Assembly (NCBI RefSeq): GCF_002968295.1
Contig: NZ_CP134399.1
Location: 1,240,001 to 1,304,000 of the forward strand
Direction: 5' to 3'
DNA: 64,000 bases
Source of the DNA: Mycobacterium sp. ITM-2016-00317
GTDB lineage: Bacteria; Actinomycetota; Actinomycetes; Mycobacteriales; Mycobacteriaceae
Part shown: one piece after another, positions 26,483 through 35,769 of the stretch
Layout: each line of letters opens with the position of its first letter
Position numbering within the stretch: position 1 is the first letter of the stretch
Program-made: the position numbers and the translations under genes
Notes under the pieces: model-generated
Database searches by the model: none
What the model was told of the DNA's origin: nothing
The model's input: only the letters and a program-made list of their open reading frames with translations

Positions 26483-27599
26483 TCACGAGCCGCTGAATCT
26501 GGTTGGTGCCCTCGAAGATCTGCATGATCTTGGCTTCGCGCATGTAGCGCTCCACCCGGTAGTCGCGGGTGTAGCCGGCGCCGCCGAGCACCTGGACGGC
26601 GTCGGTGGTGACCTTCATCGCCGCGTCCGTGGCCACCAGCTTGGCCACGGAGGCCTGCCGGGAGTACGGCAGCCCCGCGTCGCGACGGCGGGCCGCGTCG
26701 ATATAGGTCGCGCGGGCGGAGTCGACGGCGGCGGCCATGTCGGCGAGCAGGAACGCCAGCCCCTGGTGGTCGATGATCTTGCGGCCGAAGGTCGTTCGCT
26801 GCTGGCTGTAGTCAACTGCCTGGTCGAGGGCGGCCTGGGCCAGCCCGACCGCGACCGCCGCGATACCGAGCCGTCCGGAATCCAGTGCGCTGAAAGCGAT
26901 CTGCAGACCCTGACCTTCGGCACCGATCCGCCGGTCGGCATCGACGAATGCGTTGTCGTAGTGCGCGGCGGTGGTCGGGACCGCGTGCAGGCCCATCTTC
27001 TCCTCGGGCTTGCCGAAGCTCAGTCCCTCGGTGTCCTTGGGTACGAGGAAGCACGAGATACCTTGTGAGCCTTCACCGGTACGGGCGAACAGGTTGTAGA
27101 AGTCGGCGATGCCGCCGTGGGTGATCCACGCCTTCGCGCCGGTGATGCGGTAGCCACCGTCGGCGGTGACGGCTTTGCAGGCCAGCGCCGCGGCATCGGA
27201 GCCGGCCTGGGGTTCGGACAAGCTGTAGGCGCCGATGGTGGAGCCGCCCAGCATCTCGGGCAGCCAGCGCTGCCGTTGCTCGTCGGTGCCGAAGCTCATC
27301 AGGGGGTGGCAGGACAGGCTGTGCACGCTGACGGCGACGGCGACGGCGGCCCAGCGGGCGGCGAGCTCTTCGAGCACCTGCAGGTACACCTCGTAGGGCT
27401 GGCCGCCCCCGCCCCACTCCTCGGGGTAGGGCAGGCTCAGCAGCCCTGCCTCGCCGAGGGTCGCGAAGACACCGTCGGGGTAGGTCTCGTTCTTCTCGTG
27501 CCGATCGACGATCGGGTCGAGGACCTTGTCGCCGATCTGGCGAGCGAGGTCGACGAGATCGCGGGCGTCGTCGGTCGGGAGGAGACGGTCAACTGCCAT
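26457..27599 (-). CDS. Acyl-CoA dehydrogenase
   Basis: A 380-residue FAD enzyme introducing the alpha-beta double bond in acyl-CoA. Segments: YSLSEPQAGSDAAAL (FAD and substrate binding), ITGAKAWITHGG, FGRKIIDHQGLAFLLADMAA, QVLGGAGYTRDYRVERYMRE and IFEGTNQIQRLVISR, where Glu is the expected catalytic base. The chain-length range cannot be read. It is divergent from a TetR gene with a palindrome in between, the usual layout of a repressor-controlled fatty-acid or branched-chain step. Confidence 0.93.
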   Translation of the reverse strand: MAVDRLLPTDDARDLVDLARQIGDKVLDPIVDRHEKNETYPDGVFATLGEAGLLSLPYPEEWGGGGQPYEVYLQVLEELAARWAAVAVAVSVHSLSCHPLMSFGTDEQRQRWLPEMLGGSTIGAYSLSEPQAGSDAAALACKAVTADGGYRITGAKAWITHGGIADFYNLFARTGEGSQGISCFLVPKDTEGLSFGKPEEKMGLHAVPTTAAHYDNAFVDADRRIGAEGQGLQIAFSALDSGRLGIAAVAVGLAQAALDQAVDYSQQRTTFGRKIIDHQGLAFLLADMAAAVDSARATYIDAARRRDAGLPYSRQASVAKLVATDAAMKVTTDAVQVLGGAGYTRDYRVERYMREAKIMQIFEGTNQIQRLVISRHLARG

Positions 27600-27605
27600 A
27601 CGCTG

Positions 27606-27637
27606 GACAGTACTACAGGACTATATCCAGTACTGTC
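27606..27637. promoter_or_regulatory. TetR operator between acyl-CoA dehydrogenase and its regulator
   Basis: Perfect 9-bp arms GACAGTACT (27606-27614) and AGTACTGTC (27629-27637) around a 14-base centre that itself contains AGGA...TCC. It fills the 45-base gap between the two divergent starts, so binding would block both genes. Confidence 0.7.
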
Positions 27638-27644
27638 TGGTGGT

Positions 27645-28220
27645 GTGACCAGGCCTGCCTTCGCCACCCGGCGCCGCACCGAGTTGTTCGACGCGCTGAC
27701 CGCGCTGTTCCTGGCCGAGGGCTTCGCGCACCTGACCCTCGACGAGATCGCCGCGCGCCTGCGCTGCTCGAAGTCCACGCTGTACACGCTGGCGGGCAGC
27801 AAGGAACAACTGGTCCGCGCCGCCACCGTGCACTTCTTCCGCACCGCGACCGAGTCGGTCGAGTCCCGGGTCGCCGCGACCACCGGGGCCCGGGACCGGA
27901 TCGCGGCGTACCTGAGCGCCGTCGGCGCCGCGCTGGATCCCGCCTCCGACCGGTTCATGGCCGATCTCGACGCGTTCGCCCCGGCCCGCGACATCTACGA
28001 GAAGAACACCAGGATCGCCGCCCGCCGGGTGCAGGAGCTGATCGCCGAGGGCGTCGAGGCGGGGGAGTTCCGCGACGTGCACGCCGCGTTTGCGGCCGAC
28101 CTGGTCACCACGGTGATGGTGCGCATCCAGCAGCGGGTGGTGCGGGACAACACCGGGCTCGACGACGCCCGCGCCTATCGCGAGCTCGCCGCGATCCTGA
28201 CGGGCGGCATCCAGGCCTGA
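27645..28220 (+). CDS. TetR-family repressor
   Basis: A 191-residue regulator. Helix-turn-helix at residues ~30-55 (LTLDEIAARLRCSKSTLYTL, then AGSKEQLV). The rest is the helical ligand-binding domain. The GTG was chosen because it starts directly before the conserved N-terminal helix and outside the palindrome. It probably represses itself and the divergent acyl-CoA dehydrogenase, with an acyl-CoA as inducer (inference). Confidence 0.88.
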   Translation: MTRPAFATRRRTELFDALTALFLAEGFAHLTLDEIAARLRCSKSTLYTLAGSKEQLVRAATVHFFRTATESVESRVAATTGARDRIAAYLSAVGAALDPASDRFMADLDAFAPARDIYEKNTRIAARRVQELIAEGVEAGEFRDVHAAFAADLVTTVMVRIQQRVVRDNTGLDDARAYRELAAILTGGIQA

Positions 28221-28239
28221 CGGGCGTCAGTCCGCGCCG

Positions 28240-28662
28240 TCAGTCAGCGAGGTCGAACGCGGCGATCACCTTGGTCGGGGCCAGCCGCACGATCAGCTCG
28301 CCGGGCACCCCGTTGCGGCGGCCGAACTCCTCGGCGCGGTGCTGGCCCATGTAGCGCCCGCCGATCCGGGTCGCGGTCGACAGCAGCTCGGCGGGATCCT
28401 CCCCGAGGACCGCCGTGCCCTGGATTTGTACGAATGAGAACGGCGGCCGCTCGTCGTCGACGCAGACCACGATCCGCGGATCGCGCGCCAGCGCGCGACC
28501 CTTCGCGGTGTCCCGGCCGGTGTTGAAGACGATCTGGCCGCCGTCGACGATGAACCACACGGGCGCGACGAGCGGTCTGCCGTCCGCGGCGAGGTAACCC
28601 ACCTTGGCGGTGCGGGTGCCCTCGCTGAGGAAGGCGATGACGTCGTCGGACAGCTCCGTCAT
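28240..28662 (-). CDS. PPOX-class (FDOR-B-like) F420/flavin oxidoreductase
   Basis: A 140-residue split-barrel protein of the pyridoxamine-phosphate-oxidase-like superfamily: GTRTAKVGYLAADGRPLVAP and VWFIVDGGQIVFNTGRDTAK are typical of mycobacterial F420-dependent PPOX proteins (TIGR03618-like). Substrate unknown. Its ATG overlaps the stop of the upstream LLM-class gene (ATGA), so the two F420-type proteins are produced together. Confidence 0.85.
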   Translation of the reverse strand: MTELSDDVIAFLSEGTRTAKVGYLAADGRPLVAPVWFIVDGGQIVFNTGRDTAKGRALARDPRIVVCVDDERPPFSFVQIQGTAVLGEDPAELLSTATRIGGRYMGQHRAEEFGRRNGVPGELIVRLAPTKVIAAFDLAD

Positions 28663-29696
28663 AGGAGCGACTGTAACTCCTCGACGAACTTCACGCGCTC
28701 GGCGGCGTCGACTCCCATCGGGTGGACGAGCAGCGTCGTCACGCCGGCCTCGGCGAATGCGGCCAGCCGCTCCTTGACGTATCCGGCGGGCCCGACCAGC
28801 GACACCTTGCGGACCAGCTCGTCGGGTACCGCGTCGATGGCCTCGGCCTTCTTGCCCGCCAGGTACAGGTCCTGGATGTGGTCGGCCACCTCGCCGAAGC
28901 CGTACCGGGTGGCGAGGTTGTGGTAGAAGTTCTTCCCGCGTGCGCCCATGCCGCCGATGTAGAGCGCCAATTGTGGTTTGCCCCAGGACAACCGGTCGTC
29001 CACGTCCTCGCCGATGGCCAGTGTCGCGCTGACCATCACATCGAGGGGACCCAACGCGGGGTCGCGCCGGGACGCACCCGCGCGCAGCGCGTCGCCCCAC
29101 GCCTCATCGGCCTTCTCCGGAAGGAAGAACACCGGCTGCCAGCCCTCGGCGATCTCGGCGGTCAGCTCGACGTTCTTGGGTCCGAGGGCGGCGATGGTGA
29201 TCGGGATCCGCTCCCGGACAGGATGATTGATGAGCTTCAGCGGCTTGCCGAGCCCGGTGCCCTTTTCGCTGGGCAGCGGAAGTTGGTAGTGCTTGCCCTC
29301 GTAGGCGAGCCGTTCGCGGCGCCAGACCTGCCTGCAGATCTCGACGACCTCGCGGGTCCGGCCGAGCGGGGCGTCGAACGGGATGCCGTGGAAGCCCTCG
29401 ACCACCTGCGGACCCGAGGTGCCCAGGCCGAGCCGGAAGCGCCCGTCGGAGATGTAGTCCAGGCCCGCCGCGGTCATCGCCATCAGCGCCGGGGTGCGGG
29501 TGTAGATCGGCACCACGCCGGTGCCCAGCTCGATCCGCGACGTTCTGGCGGCCAGGAAGCCGAGCTGGCTGATCGCGTCGAACGAGTACGCCTCGGCCAC
29601 CAGCGCGATGTCGACGCCGAGCTTCTCGCACTCGACGACCTCGTCGACCGCTTCCAGAAACCCACCGGCGTAGCTGAGGAAAATCCCGGTCCGCAT
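28659..29696 (-). CDS. F420-dependent LLM-class oxidoreductase
   Basis: A 345-residue luciferase-like TIM-barrel enzyme. Features: VDIALVAEAYSFDAISQLGF, TRTPALMAMTAAGLDYISDG, RFRLGLGTSGPQVVEGFHG and ITIAALGPKNVELTAEIAEG. It is close to the Rv3520c-type subfamily. These enzymes use coenzyme F420 for hydride transfer to varied substrates. It forms a two-gene operon with the PPOX protein. A perfect palindrome lies 17 bases upstream of its ATG. Confidence 0.9.
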   Translation of the reverse strand: MRTGIFLSYAGGFLEAVDEVVECEKLGVDIALVAEAYSFDAISQLGFLAARTSRIELGTGVVPIYTRTPALMAMTAAGLDYISDGRFRLGLGTSGPQVVEGFHGIPFDAPLGRTREVVEICRQVWRRERLAYEGKHYQLPLPSEKGTGLGKPLKLINHPVRERIPITIAALGPKNVELTAEIAEGWQPVFFLPEKADEAWGDALRAGASRRDPALGPLDVMVSATLAIGEDVDDRLSWGKPQLALYIGGMGARGKNFYHNLATRYGFGEVADHIQDLYLAGKKAEAIDAVPDELVRKVSLVGPAGYVKERLAAFAEAGVTTLLVHPMGVDAAERVKFVEELQSLL

Positions 29697-29712
29697 GCGT
29701 CAGGTATAACAG

Positions 29713-29724
29713 CCAACCGGTTGG
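29713..29724. promoter_or_regulatory. CCAACCGGTTGG palindrome upstream of LLM oxidoreductase
   Basis: A perfect 12-bp palindrome flanked by TTGG, with GTATAACAG between it and the start codon on the minus strand. It looks like a TetR-type operator. No TetR gene is adjacent, so the regulator may be encoded elsewhere. Confidence 0.5.
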
Positions 29725-29738
29725 TTGGGAAGTCCGGG

Positions 29739-30584
29739 CTACGGTTTGAGCAGCGCGACGACCTTGTTCTCCAGGTCCGCCGGGTCCGAGGAGAAGGGGT
29801 CCATCACGGGCGCCTTGGGCAGATCGGCCTCCGGGTCGGCGAAGACGCGGTAGGTCTTGTCGCCGGTCAGGGTGTGCAGGAGGAAGCCCGTCATCAGCGC
29901 GCGCACGATCCGCTGGGTGCCCTTGTCGGCGCCCGGCAGTCCGACCACCGTGGCCAGCCGCCGGCCTTCGACGAGTCCGCCCGACTTGGTTTTGGAGGTG
30001 GCCCGCAACGTCGCGGACTTCCAGGCCCGCGCCATTTCCACCGCGTTGGAGCGCAGCGTCATCGGGTCGCCGGGATCGGTCAGGATCAGCCCCGGAACCG
30101 TCAGGCCCGCCGCGGGGGCCTCGGCGGGCGGACTGGAGACCGTCGGGTACGCCGCGACGACCCCTTTCGGCTTGACCGGGAGCCCGGCCGCGGCGAACAC
30201 CACCGCCGACGCCCCGAACCCGTGGCCGGCCAGGCCCAGCTTGTTCGGGTGCACGCTGATGTCACCCTGACCGAGGCGCACCCCGGAGATGATGTCCAGC
30301 GTCGTGCCCAGGTCGAAGGCCAAATTGAGCGCCGACGGCGCCAGGCCGGTCTCGGTGTCGGGTGCCGCGGCGACGATGCCCCACGAGGCCAGGTGTTCCA
30401 GCGTCCCGTGGTACCGGCCTGCGGATGTGATCCAGTCGTGGGCGAACGCCACAGCAGGCAGATTCTTGCCCTCCGCCGGGGTGTACACAATGCCCGGTTG
30501 ACCGGCGAAGGCCAGGTCACCGCGCAGAACCTTGTGGGGTCCACGGCGAGTCAACGCGGCAAAGAGCTTCTTCGGGCTGGCCAC
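29739..30584 (-). CDS. Alpha/beta-hydrolase-fold protein with Gly at the nucleophile site
   Basis: About 281 residues with an alpha/beta-hydrolase/dienelactone-hydrolase layout (VAFAHDWITSAGRYHGTLEH, LASWGIVAAAPDTETG). The nucleophile elbow reads LAGHGFGASAVVFAA: G-H-G-F-G instead of G-H-S-x-G, so the serine is missing and hydrolase activity is doubtful. A non-catalytic role or a different nucleophile is possible. The GTG before ASPKKLF was chosen; a TTG six codons upstream is an alternative. It is divergent from glmS. Confidence 0.75.
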   Translation of the reverse strand: MASPKKLFAALTRRGPHKVLRGDLAFAGQPGIVYTPAEGKNLPAVAFAHDWITSAGRYHGTLEHLASWGIVAAAPDTETGLAPSALNLAFDLGTTLDIISGVRLGQGDISVHPNKLGLAGHGFGASAVVFAAAGLPVKPKGVVAAYPTVSSPPAEAPAAGLTVPGLILTDPGDPMTLRSNAVEMARAWKSATLRATSKTKSGGLVEGRRLATVVGLPGADKGTQRIVRALMTGFLLHTLTGDKTYRVFADPEADLPKAPVMDPFSSDPADLENKVVALLKP

Positions 30585-30640
30585 CCGATGACCGTATCCC
30601 AACCCGGTCAGGGGCGTCTTCTGCCGTACCCTGGATCCCT

Positions 30641-32506
30641 ATGTGCGGAATCGTCGGCTATGTGGGGCAGCGTTCTGCCTGCGGCATCGTCGTCGACGCG
30701 CTACGCCGCATGGAGTACCGAGGGTACGACTCCGCCGGTGTCGCGCTGGTCGACGGCCAGGGCGGGCTGACCGTGCGCCGCAAGGCGGGGCGGCTGGCGA
30801 ACCTGGAGGCCGCGCTGGCCGACAGCGGACCGGACCACCTCATTGGGTCGACCGGCCTCGGACACACCCGGTGGGCCACCCACGGCAGGCCCACCGACCG
30901 CAACGCGCACCCGCACCGGGATGCGTCCGGACGGGTCGCCGTCGTGCACAACGGCATCATCGAGAACTTCGCGCCGCTGCGCGGTGAGCTGGAGGCCGCC
31001 GGGGTCGAGTTCGCCAGCGACACCGACAGCGAGGTCGCCGTGCACCTGGTCGCCCGCGAATACGTCGAGGGTGAGAACGCCGGCGACTTCCCGGCCTCGG
31101 TGCTGGCGGTGCTGCGGCGCCTGGAGGGGCACTTCACCCTGGTCTTCGCGCACGCCGACGACCCGGGCACCATCGTCGCCGCCCGCCGGTCCACGCCGCT
31201 GGTGCTCGGCGTCGGGGACGGGGAGATGTTCGTCGGCTCCGACGTCGCGGCGTTCATCGAGCACACCCGCGAGGCCGTCGAGCTCGGGCAGGACCAGGCC
31301 GTCGTCGTCACCGCTGACGGTTACCGCATCACGGACTTCCACGGCGTCGACACCCAGGACTACCGCGAGTTCCACATCGACTGGGACACCTCGGCCGCTG
31401 AGAAGGGCGGCTACGAGTACTTCATGCTCAAGGAGATCGCCGAGCAGCCCGCCGCGGTGTCCGACACGCTGCTGGGGCACTTCGCCGACAACCGCATCGT
31501 GCTCGACGAGCAGCGCCTCTCCGACCAGGAGCTGCGCGACATCGACAAGGTCTTCGTGGTGGCCTGCGGCACGGCCTACCACTCCGGGCTGCTGGCCAAG
31601 TACGCGATCGAGCACTGGACCCGGCTCCCCGTCGAGGTCGAGCTCGCCAGTGAATTCCGTTATCGGGACCCGGTTCTGGACAGCCACACCCTGGTGGTGG
31701 CGATCTCCCAGTCCGGCGAGACCGCCGACACGCTGGAAGCGGTCCGGCACGCCAAGGAGCAGAAGGCCAAGGTGCTGGCGATCTGCAACACCAACGGCAG
31801 CCAGATCCCCCGCGAGTGTGACGCGGTGCTCTACACCCGTGCCGGACCGGAGATCGGCGTCGCGTCGACCAAGACGTTCCTGGCCCAGATCACCGCGAAT
31901 TACCTTGTCGGACTGGCGCTCGCGCAGGCGCGCGGCACCAAGTACCCCGACGAGGTGGCCCGCGAGTACCACGCCCTGGAAGCGATGCCTGACCTGATCT
32001 CGCGGGTGCTCGACACCTCGGAGCCGGTCGTGCAACTGGCCAAGAAGTTCGCGGCGTCGCAGACGGTGCTGTTCCTGGGCCGCCACGTCGGCTATCCGGT
32101 GGCGCTCGAAGGCGCGTTGAAGCTCAAGGAACTGGCGTACATGCACGCCGAGGGCTTCGCCGCCGGCGAACTCAAGCACGGCCCGATCGCGCTGATCGAG
32201 GACGGCCTGCCGGTGTTCGTCGTGATGCCGTCACCGAAGAACGCGGCGATGCTGCACTCCAAGCTGATGTCGAACATCCGGGAGATCCAGGCCCGCGGCG
32301 CCGTCACCATCGTGATCGCCGAGGAGGGTGACGACGCGGTGCGGCCCTACGCGGATCACCTGATCGAGATCCCGGCGGTGTCAACGCTTTTCCAGCCGTT
32401 GCTGTCGACGATCCCGATGCAGCTGTTCTCGGCGGGGGTGGCCCAGGCCCGCGGTTACGACGTGGACAAGCCGCGCAACCTCGCGAAGTCGGTCACCGTC
32501 GAATAG
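30641..32506 (+). CDS. glmS: Glutamine-fructose-6-phosphate aminotransferase
   Basis: A 621-residue enzyme making glucosamine 6-phosphate from fructose 6-phosphate and glutamine. Class II amidotransferase domain with catalytic Cys2 (MCGIVGYVGQRSACG), then two SIS domains: VACGTAYHSGLLAKY, ISQSGETADTLEAV, GPEIGVASTKTF, GRHVGYPVALEGALKLKELA. The C-terminus DVDKPRNLAKSVTVE is characteristic. No glmS ribozyme is expected or seen in this group. Confidence 0.97.
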   Translation: MCGIVGYVGQRSACGIVVDALRRMEYRGYDSAGVALVDGQGGLTVRRKAGRLANLEAALADSGPDHLIGSTGLGHTRWATHGRPTDRNAHPHRDASGRVAVVHNGIIENFAPLRGELEAAGVEFASDTDSEVAVHLVAREYVEGENAGDFPASVLAVLRRLEGHFTLVFAHADDPGTIVAARRSTPLVLGVGDGEMFVGSDVAAFIEHTREAVELGQDQAVVVTADGYRITDFHGVDTQDYREFHIDWDTSAAEKGGYEYFMLKEIAEQPAAVSDTLLGHFADNRIVLDEQRLSDQELRDIDKVFVVACGTAYHSGLLAKYAIEHWTRLPVEVELASEFRYRDPVLDSHTLVVAISQSGETADTLEAVRHAKEQKAKVLAICNTNGSQIPRECDAVLYTRAGPEIGVASTKTFLAQITANYLVGLALAQARGTKYPDEVAREYHALEAMPDLISRVLDTSEPVVQLAKKFAASQTVLFLGRHVGYPVALEGALKLKELAYMHAEGFAAGELKHGPIALIEDGLPVFVVMPSPKNAAMLHSKLMSNIREIQARGAVTIVIAEEGDDAVRPYADHLIEIPAVSTLFQPLLSTIPMQLFSAGVAQARGYDVDKPRNLAKSVTVE

Positions 32507-32520
32507 TCGCCGGACACCGG

Positions 32521-32886
32521 TCAGCTCTTCGCCGACTGCTGGTACAGCGCGAGCTTCCAGTCGCCACCGTCGCGGTGGTACACCGACGACATCGCACCGA
32601 CGAACGGTTCGCTGTCGCCGGCGCGCCAGCCCGTGCCCGTGTAGACCAGTGCCGCGGTGTCGGGGCTGATCGGGATCAACTGGACGTCGGTGATCTCGTA
32701 CCGCGCCCACGGCGGGGACTGGCCCAGCGCCGCGGCGACCGACTCGCGGTCCATCACCATCCCGTTGGCCAACACCATCACCGCGTCGTCGGTCATCAGG
32801 GTGCCGTAGAACGTGTCGCCGGTGCCCTCGCACAGCGACTTCCAGCCCGCATGCTCCAGTTCGAGGAGTTCGTCCGTCGTGCTCAT
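32521..32886 (-). CDS. NTF2/SnoaL-fold protein (DUF4440-like)
   Basis: A 121-residue protein: LLELEHAGWKSLCEGTGDTF, YGTLMTDDAVMVLANGMVMD and YHRDGGDWKLALYQQS have the alternating pattern of the NTF2-like fold. The family includes small enzymes and binding proteins; no catalytic residues can be identified. It is divergent from nnr with 31 bases between starts and convergent with glmS. Confidence 0.75.
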   Translation of the reverse strand: MSTTDELLELEHAGWKSLCEGTGDTFYGTLMTDDAVMVLANGMVMDRESVAAALGQSPPWARYEITDVQLIPISPDTAALVYTGTGWRAGDSEPFVGAMSSVYHRDGGDWKLALYQQSAKS

Positions 32887-32917
32887 GGCGTGCGGTTACC
32901 CACGTACCGTGGGCCTC

Positions 32918-34330
32918 ATGCGGTACCTCTACAGCGACGAGGCCATCCGGCAGGCCGAAGCGCCGCTGCTGGCCTCGCTGCCCGACGGCGCCCTGATGCG
33001 CCGGGCGGCGTTCGGGTTGGCGACCGCGATCGCCCGCGAGTTGGGCACGGTCGCAGGCAGGTCGGTGTGCGCGGTCGTGGGTTCGGGCGACAACGGCGGG
33101 GACGCGCTGTGGGCGGCGACGTTCCTGCGCCGCCGCGGCGCCCACGCGTCGGCGGTGCTGCTCAACCCCGAGCGTGCCCACAAGAAGGCGCTCGCGGCGT
33201 TCCTGCGTGCGGGTGGGCGCGTGGTCGCAACCGTGTCGACCACAACGGATCTGGTGATCGACGGGGTCGTCGGCATCTCGGGCTCGGGGCCGCTGCGCCC
33301 AGGCGCGGCGGAGGTGTTCGACGCCGTCGCCGACGCCGGGATCCCGGTGGTCGCGGTCGACCTGCCCAGCGGCGTCGACGTGCAGACCGGTGCGGCCGAG
33401 GGCCCGCACGTCCGGCCGGCCCTGACGGTCACCTTCGGAGGTCTCAAACCCGTGCACGTGCTGGGGGACTGCGGGCGGGTCGAACTCGTCGACATCGGGC
33501 TCGACCTCGCCCCCACCGCGCTGCGGGCGTTCGACGCCGAGGACGTCGCGGCCCGCTGGCCGGTCCCGGGACCCGACGACGACAAGTACAGCCAGGGCGT
33601 CACCGGAGTGATGGCCGGCTCGGCGACCTACCCGGGTGCGGGGATCCTGTGCACCGGCGCCGCGGTGGCCGCGACCTCCGGGATGGTCCGCTACGCCGGA
33701 ACCGCCGCCGCGGAGGTCGTCTCGCACTGGCCAGAGGTGATCGCCACCGCCGACCACACGACCGCGGGCCGGGTGCAGGCCTGGGTGGTCGGCCCGGGTT
33801 TCGGCACCGACGAGCGCGCCGCGGCGGCCCTGGTCTTCGCGCTGGAGAGCGATCTGCCGGTGATCGTCGACGCGGACGGCCTGACGATTCTGGCGGCGCA
33901 CCCCGAGCTCGTCGCCGACCGCGCCGCGCCCACCGTGCTGACCCCGCACGCCGGGGAGTTCGCCCGCCTGGCCGGCGGACCCCCGGGCGCCGACCGGGTC
34001 GGCGCCACGTGCAGGCTGGCCGACCGGCTCGGCGTCACCGTGCTGCTGAAGGGCAACGTCACCGTCGTCGCGGCACCTGGGGGTCCGGTGCACCTCAACG
34101 CCGCGGGGAATTCGTGGGCCGCCACGGCCGGCTCGGGTGACGTGCTCTCCGGTGTCATCGGCGCGCTGCTGGCCGCGGGCCTACCCGCCGACGAGGCCGC
34201 CGCGGCCGCGGCATTCGTGCACGCCCGCGCCGCCAACCTGTCCGCCCGCGACCCCGGACCCGCCGCCGCGCCCACGTCGTCGTCGCGCATCCTGGCCCAT
34301 CTGCGAACAGCGCTGGGCTCCATCCTCTAG
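32918..34330 (+). CDS. nnr: Bifunctional NAD(P)HX epimerase/dehydratase
   Basis: A 470-residue metabolite-repair enzyme. The N-terminal YjeF_N epimerase domain has GSGDNGGDALWAATFLRRRG and VDLPSGVDVQTGAA. The C-terminal ADP-dependent NAD(P)HX dehydratase domain has GSATYPGAGILCTGAAVAA, GPGFGTDERAA, IVDADGLTIL, LTPHAGEFARL, LKGNVTVVAAPGGPV and AGSGDVLSGVIGALLA. It restores hydrated NAD(P)H. Same position as Rv3433c between glmS and gadB. The ATG giving MRYLYSDEAIRQAE was chosen. Confidence 0.95.
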   Translation: MRYLYSDEAIRQAEAPLLASLPDGALMRRAAFGLATAIARELGTVAGRSVCAVVGSGDNGGDALWAATFLRRRGAHASAVLLNPERAHKKALAAFLRAGGRVVATVSTTTDLVIDGVVGISGSGPLRPGAAEVFDAVADAGIPVVAVDLPSGVDVQTGAAEGPHVRPALTVTFGGLKPVHVLGDCGRVELVDIGLDLAPTALRAFDAEDVAARWPVPGPDDDKYSQGVTGVMAGSATYPGAGILCTGAAVAATSGMVRYAGTAAAEVVSHWPEVIATADHTTAGRVQAWVVGPGFGTDERAAAALVFALESDLPVIVDADGLTILAAHPELVADRAAPTVLTPHAGEFARLAGGPPGADRVGATCRLADRLGVTVLLKGNVTVVAAPGGPVHLNAAGNSWAATAGSGDVLSGVIGALLAAGLPADEAAAAAAFVHARAANLSARDPGPAAAPTSSSRILAHLRTALGSIL

Positions 34331-34339
34331 AAAGAAGCC

Positions 34340-35743
34340 ATGCCCAACGTCTCCCGCCATTCGTCGCTGATGCCCGCCTACACCGGCCGGATGTCCACCA
34401 CCCCGGTGCCCGCCCTGCGGCTGCCCGACGACTCGATGGACTCCGAACAGACCTACCGGTTCATCCACGACGAGCTGATGCTCGACGGGAGTTCACGGCT
34501 GAACCTCGCCACCTTCGTCACCACCTGGATGGACCCCGAGGCCGACCAGCTGATGTCGGAGACGTTCGACAAGAACATGATCGACAAGGACGAATACCCG
34601 GTCACCGCGGCGATCGAGCAGCGCTGCGTGTGCATGGTCGCCGACCTGTTCCACGCTGAGGACCTGCGCGACGACGACCCGTCCACCGCGATCGGGGTGT
34701 CCACCGTCGGCTCCAGCGAGGCGGTCATGCTCGCCGGGCTGGCGATGAAGTGGCGCTGGCGGGCCAAGCAGGAGAAGGCGGGTGCGGACTGGAAGTCCCG
34801 CACGCCGAACCTGGTGATGGGCTCCAACGTGCAGGTGGTCTGGGAGAAGTTCTGCCGGTACTTCGACGTCGAGGCGCGCTATCTGCCGATGGAGAAGGGG
34901 CGCTACGTCATCACCCCCGAGCAGGTGGTCGACGCCGTCGACGAGAACACCATCGGGGTGGTCGGGATCCTGGGCACCACCTACACCGGTGAGTTCGAAC
35001 CCGTCCGGGAGATCTGCGCCGCACTCGACACCGTGGCCGCCGAGCGGGGTCTGGACGTTCCGGTGCACGTCGACGCGGCCAGCGGCGGCTTCGTGGCGCC
35101 GTTCCTGCACCCGGACGTGGTGTGGGATTTCCGGCTGCCGCGGGTGGCGTCGATCAACGTCAGCGGCCACAAGTACGGGCTGACCTACCCCGGCATCGGC
35201 TTCGTGGTGTGGCGCAACGCCGAGCATCTCCCCGAGGAACTGGTGTTCCGGGTCAACTACCTGGGCGGCGACATGCCCACGTTCACGCTGAACTTCTCCC
35301 GGCCCGGCAACCAGGTGGTCGGCCAGTACTACAACTTCCTGCGGCTGGGCCGCGAGGGGTACACGCAGGTGATGCGCAGCCTGTCAGACACCGCGCAGTG
35401 GCTGGCCCGCGAACTGGAGGGGATGCCGGGCCCGGACGGCCAGCCGGTCTTCGAGGTGATCTCCGACGGCTCGGCGATCCCGGTGGTGGCCTTCAAGCTG
35501 GTCGAGGGCACCAAATTCACCGTGTTCGACATCTCGGCGCTGCTGCGCGGCTTCGGCTGGCAGGTGCCCGCCTACACGATGCCCGACAACGCCAGCGACG
35601 TCGCGGTGCTGCGGGTGGTGGTCCGTGAGGGCTTCTCGGCGAACCTGGCCCGCGCGCTGCGCGACGACCTGCGGAAGGTGCTCGGCAAGCTGGACGAGGT
35701 GGGCATCGGCGACTTCTCCGATGAGCAGCATTTCGCCCACTGA
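34340..35743 (+). CDS. gadB: Glutamate decarboxylase
   Basis: A 467-residue PLP enzyme converting glutamate to GABA. Diagnostic: [57 protein letters not shown] and the PLP-lysine motif [20 protein letters not shown]. It ends FAH and is close to M. tuberculosis GadB (Rv3432c). It starts 9 bases after nnr. An ATG 51 bases downstream ([10 protein letters not shown]) is an alternative. A role in acid or nitrogen metabolism is known for the family. Confidence 0.95.
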   Translation: MPNVSRHSSLMPAYTGRMSTTPVPALRLPDDSMDSEQTYRFIHDELMLDGSSRLNLATFVTTWMDPEADQLMSETFDKNMIDKDEYPVTAAIEQRCVCMVADLFHAEDLRDDDPSTAIGVSTVGSSEAVMLAGLAMKWRWRAKQEKAGADWKSRTPNLVMGSNVQVVWEKFCRYFDVEARYLPMEKGRYVITPEQVVDAVDENTIGVVGILGTTYTGEFEPVREICAALDTVAAERGLDVPVHVDAASGGFVAPFLHPDVVWDFRLPRVASINVSGHKYGLTYPGIGFVVWRNAEHLPEELVFRVNYLGGDMPTFTLNFSRPGNQVVGQYYNFLRLGREGYTQVMRSLSDTAQWLARELEGMPGPDGQPVFEVISDGSAIPVVAFKLVEGTKFTVFDISALLRGFGWQVPAYTMPDNASDVAVLRVVVREGFSANLARALRDDLRKVLGKLDEVGIGDFSDEQHFAH

Positions 35744-35769
35744 CCGCCCGCCTGGGACAATCGCGTGCA

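Noticed and set aside
28722..30770. A 682-codon open frame on the plus strand
   Set aside because: It is antisense to the LLM oxidoreductase and the hydrolase-fold gene, both of which have clear family motifs; the translation has none.
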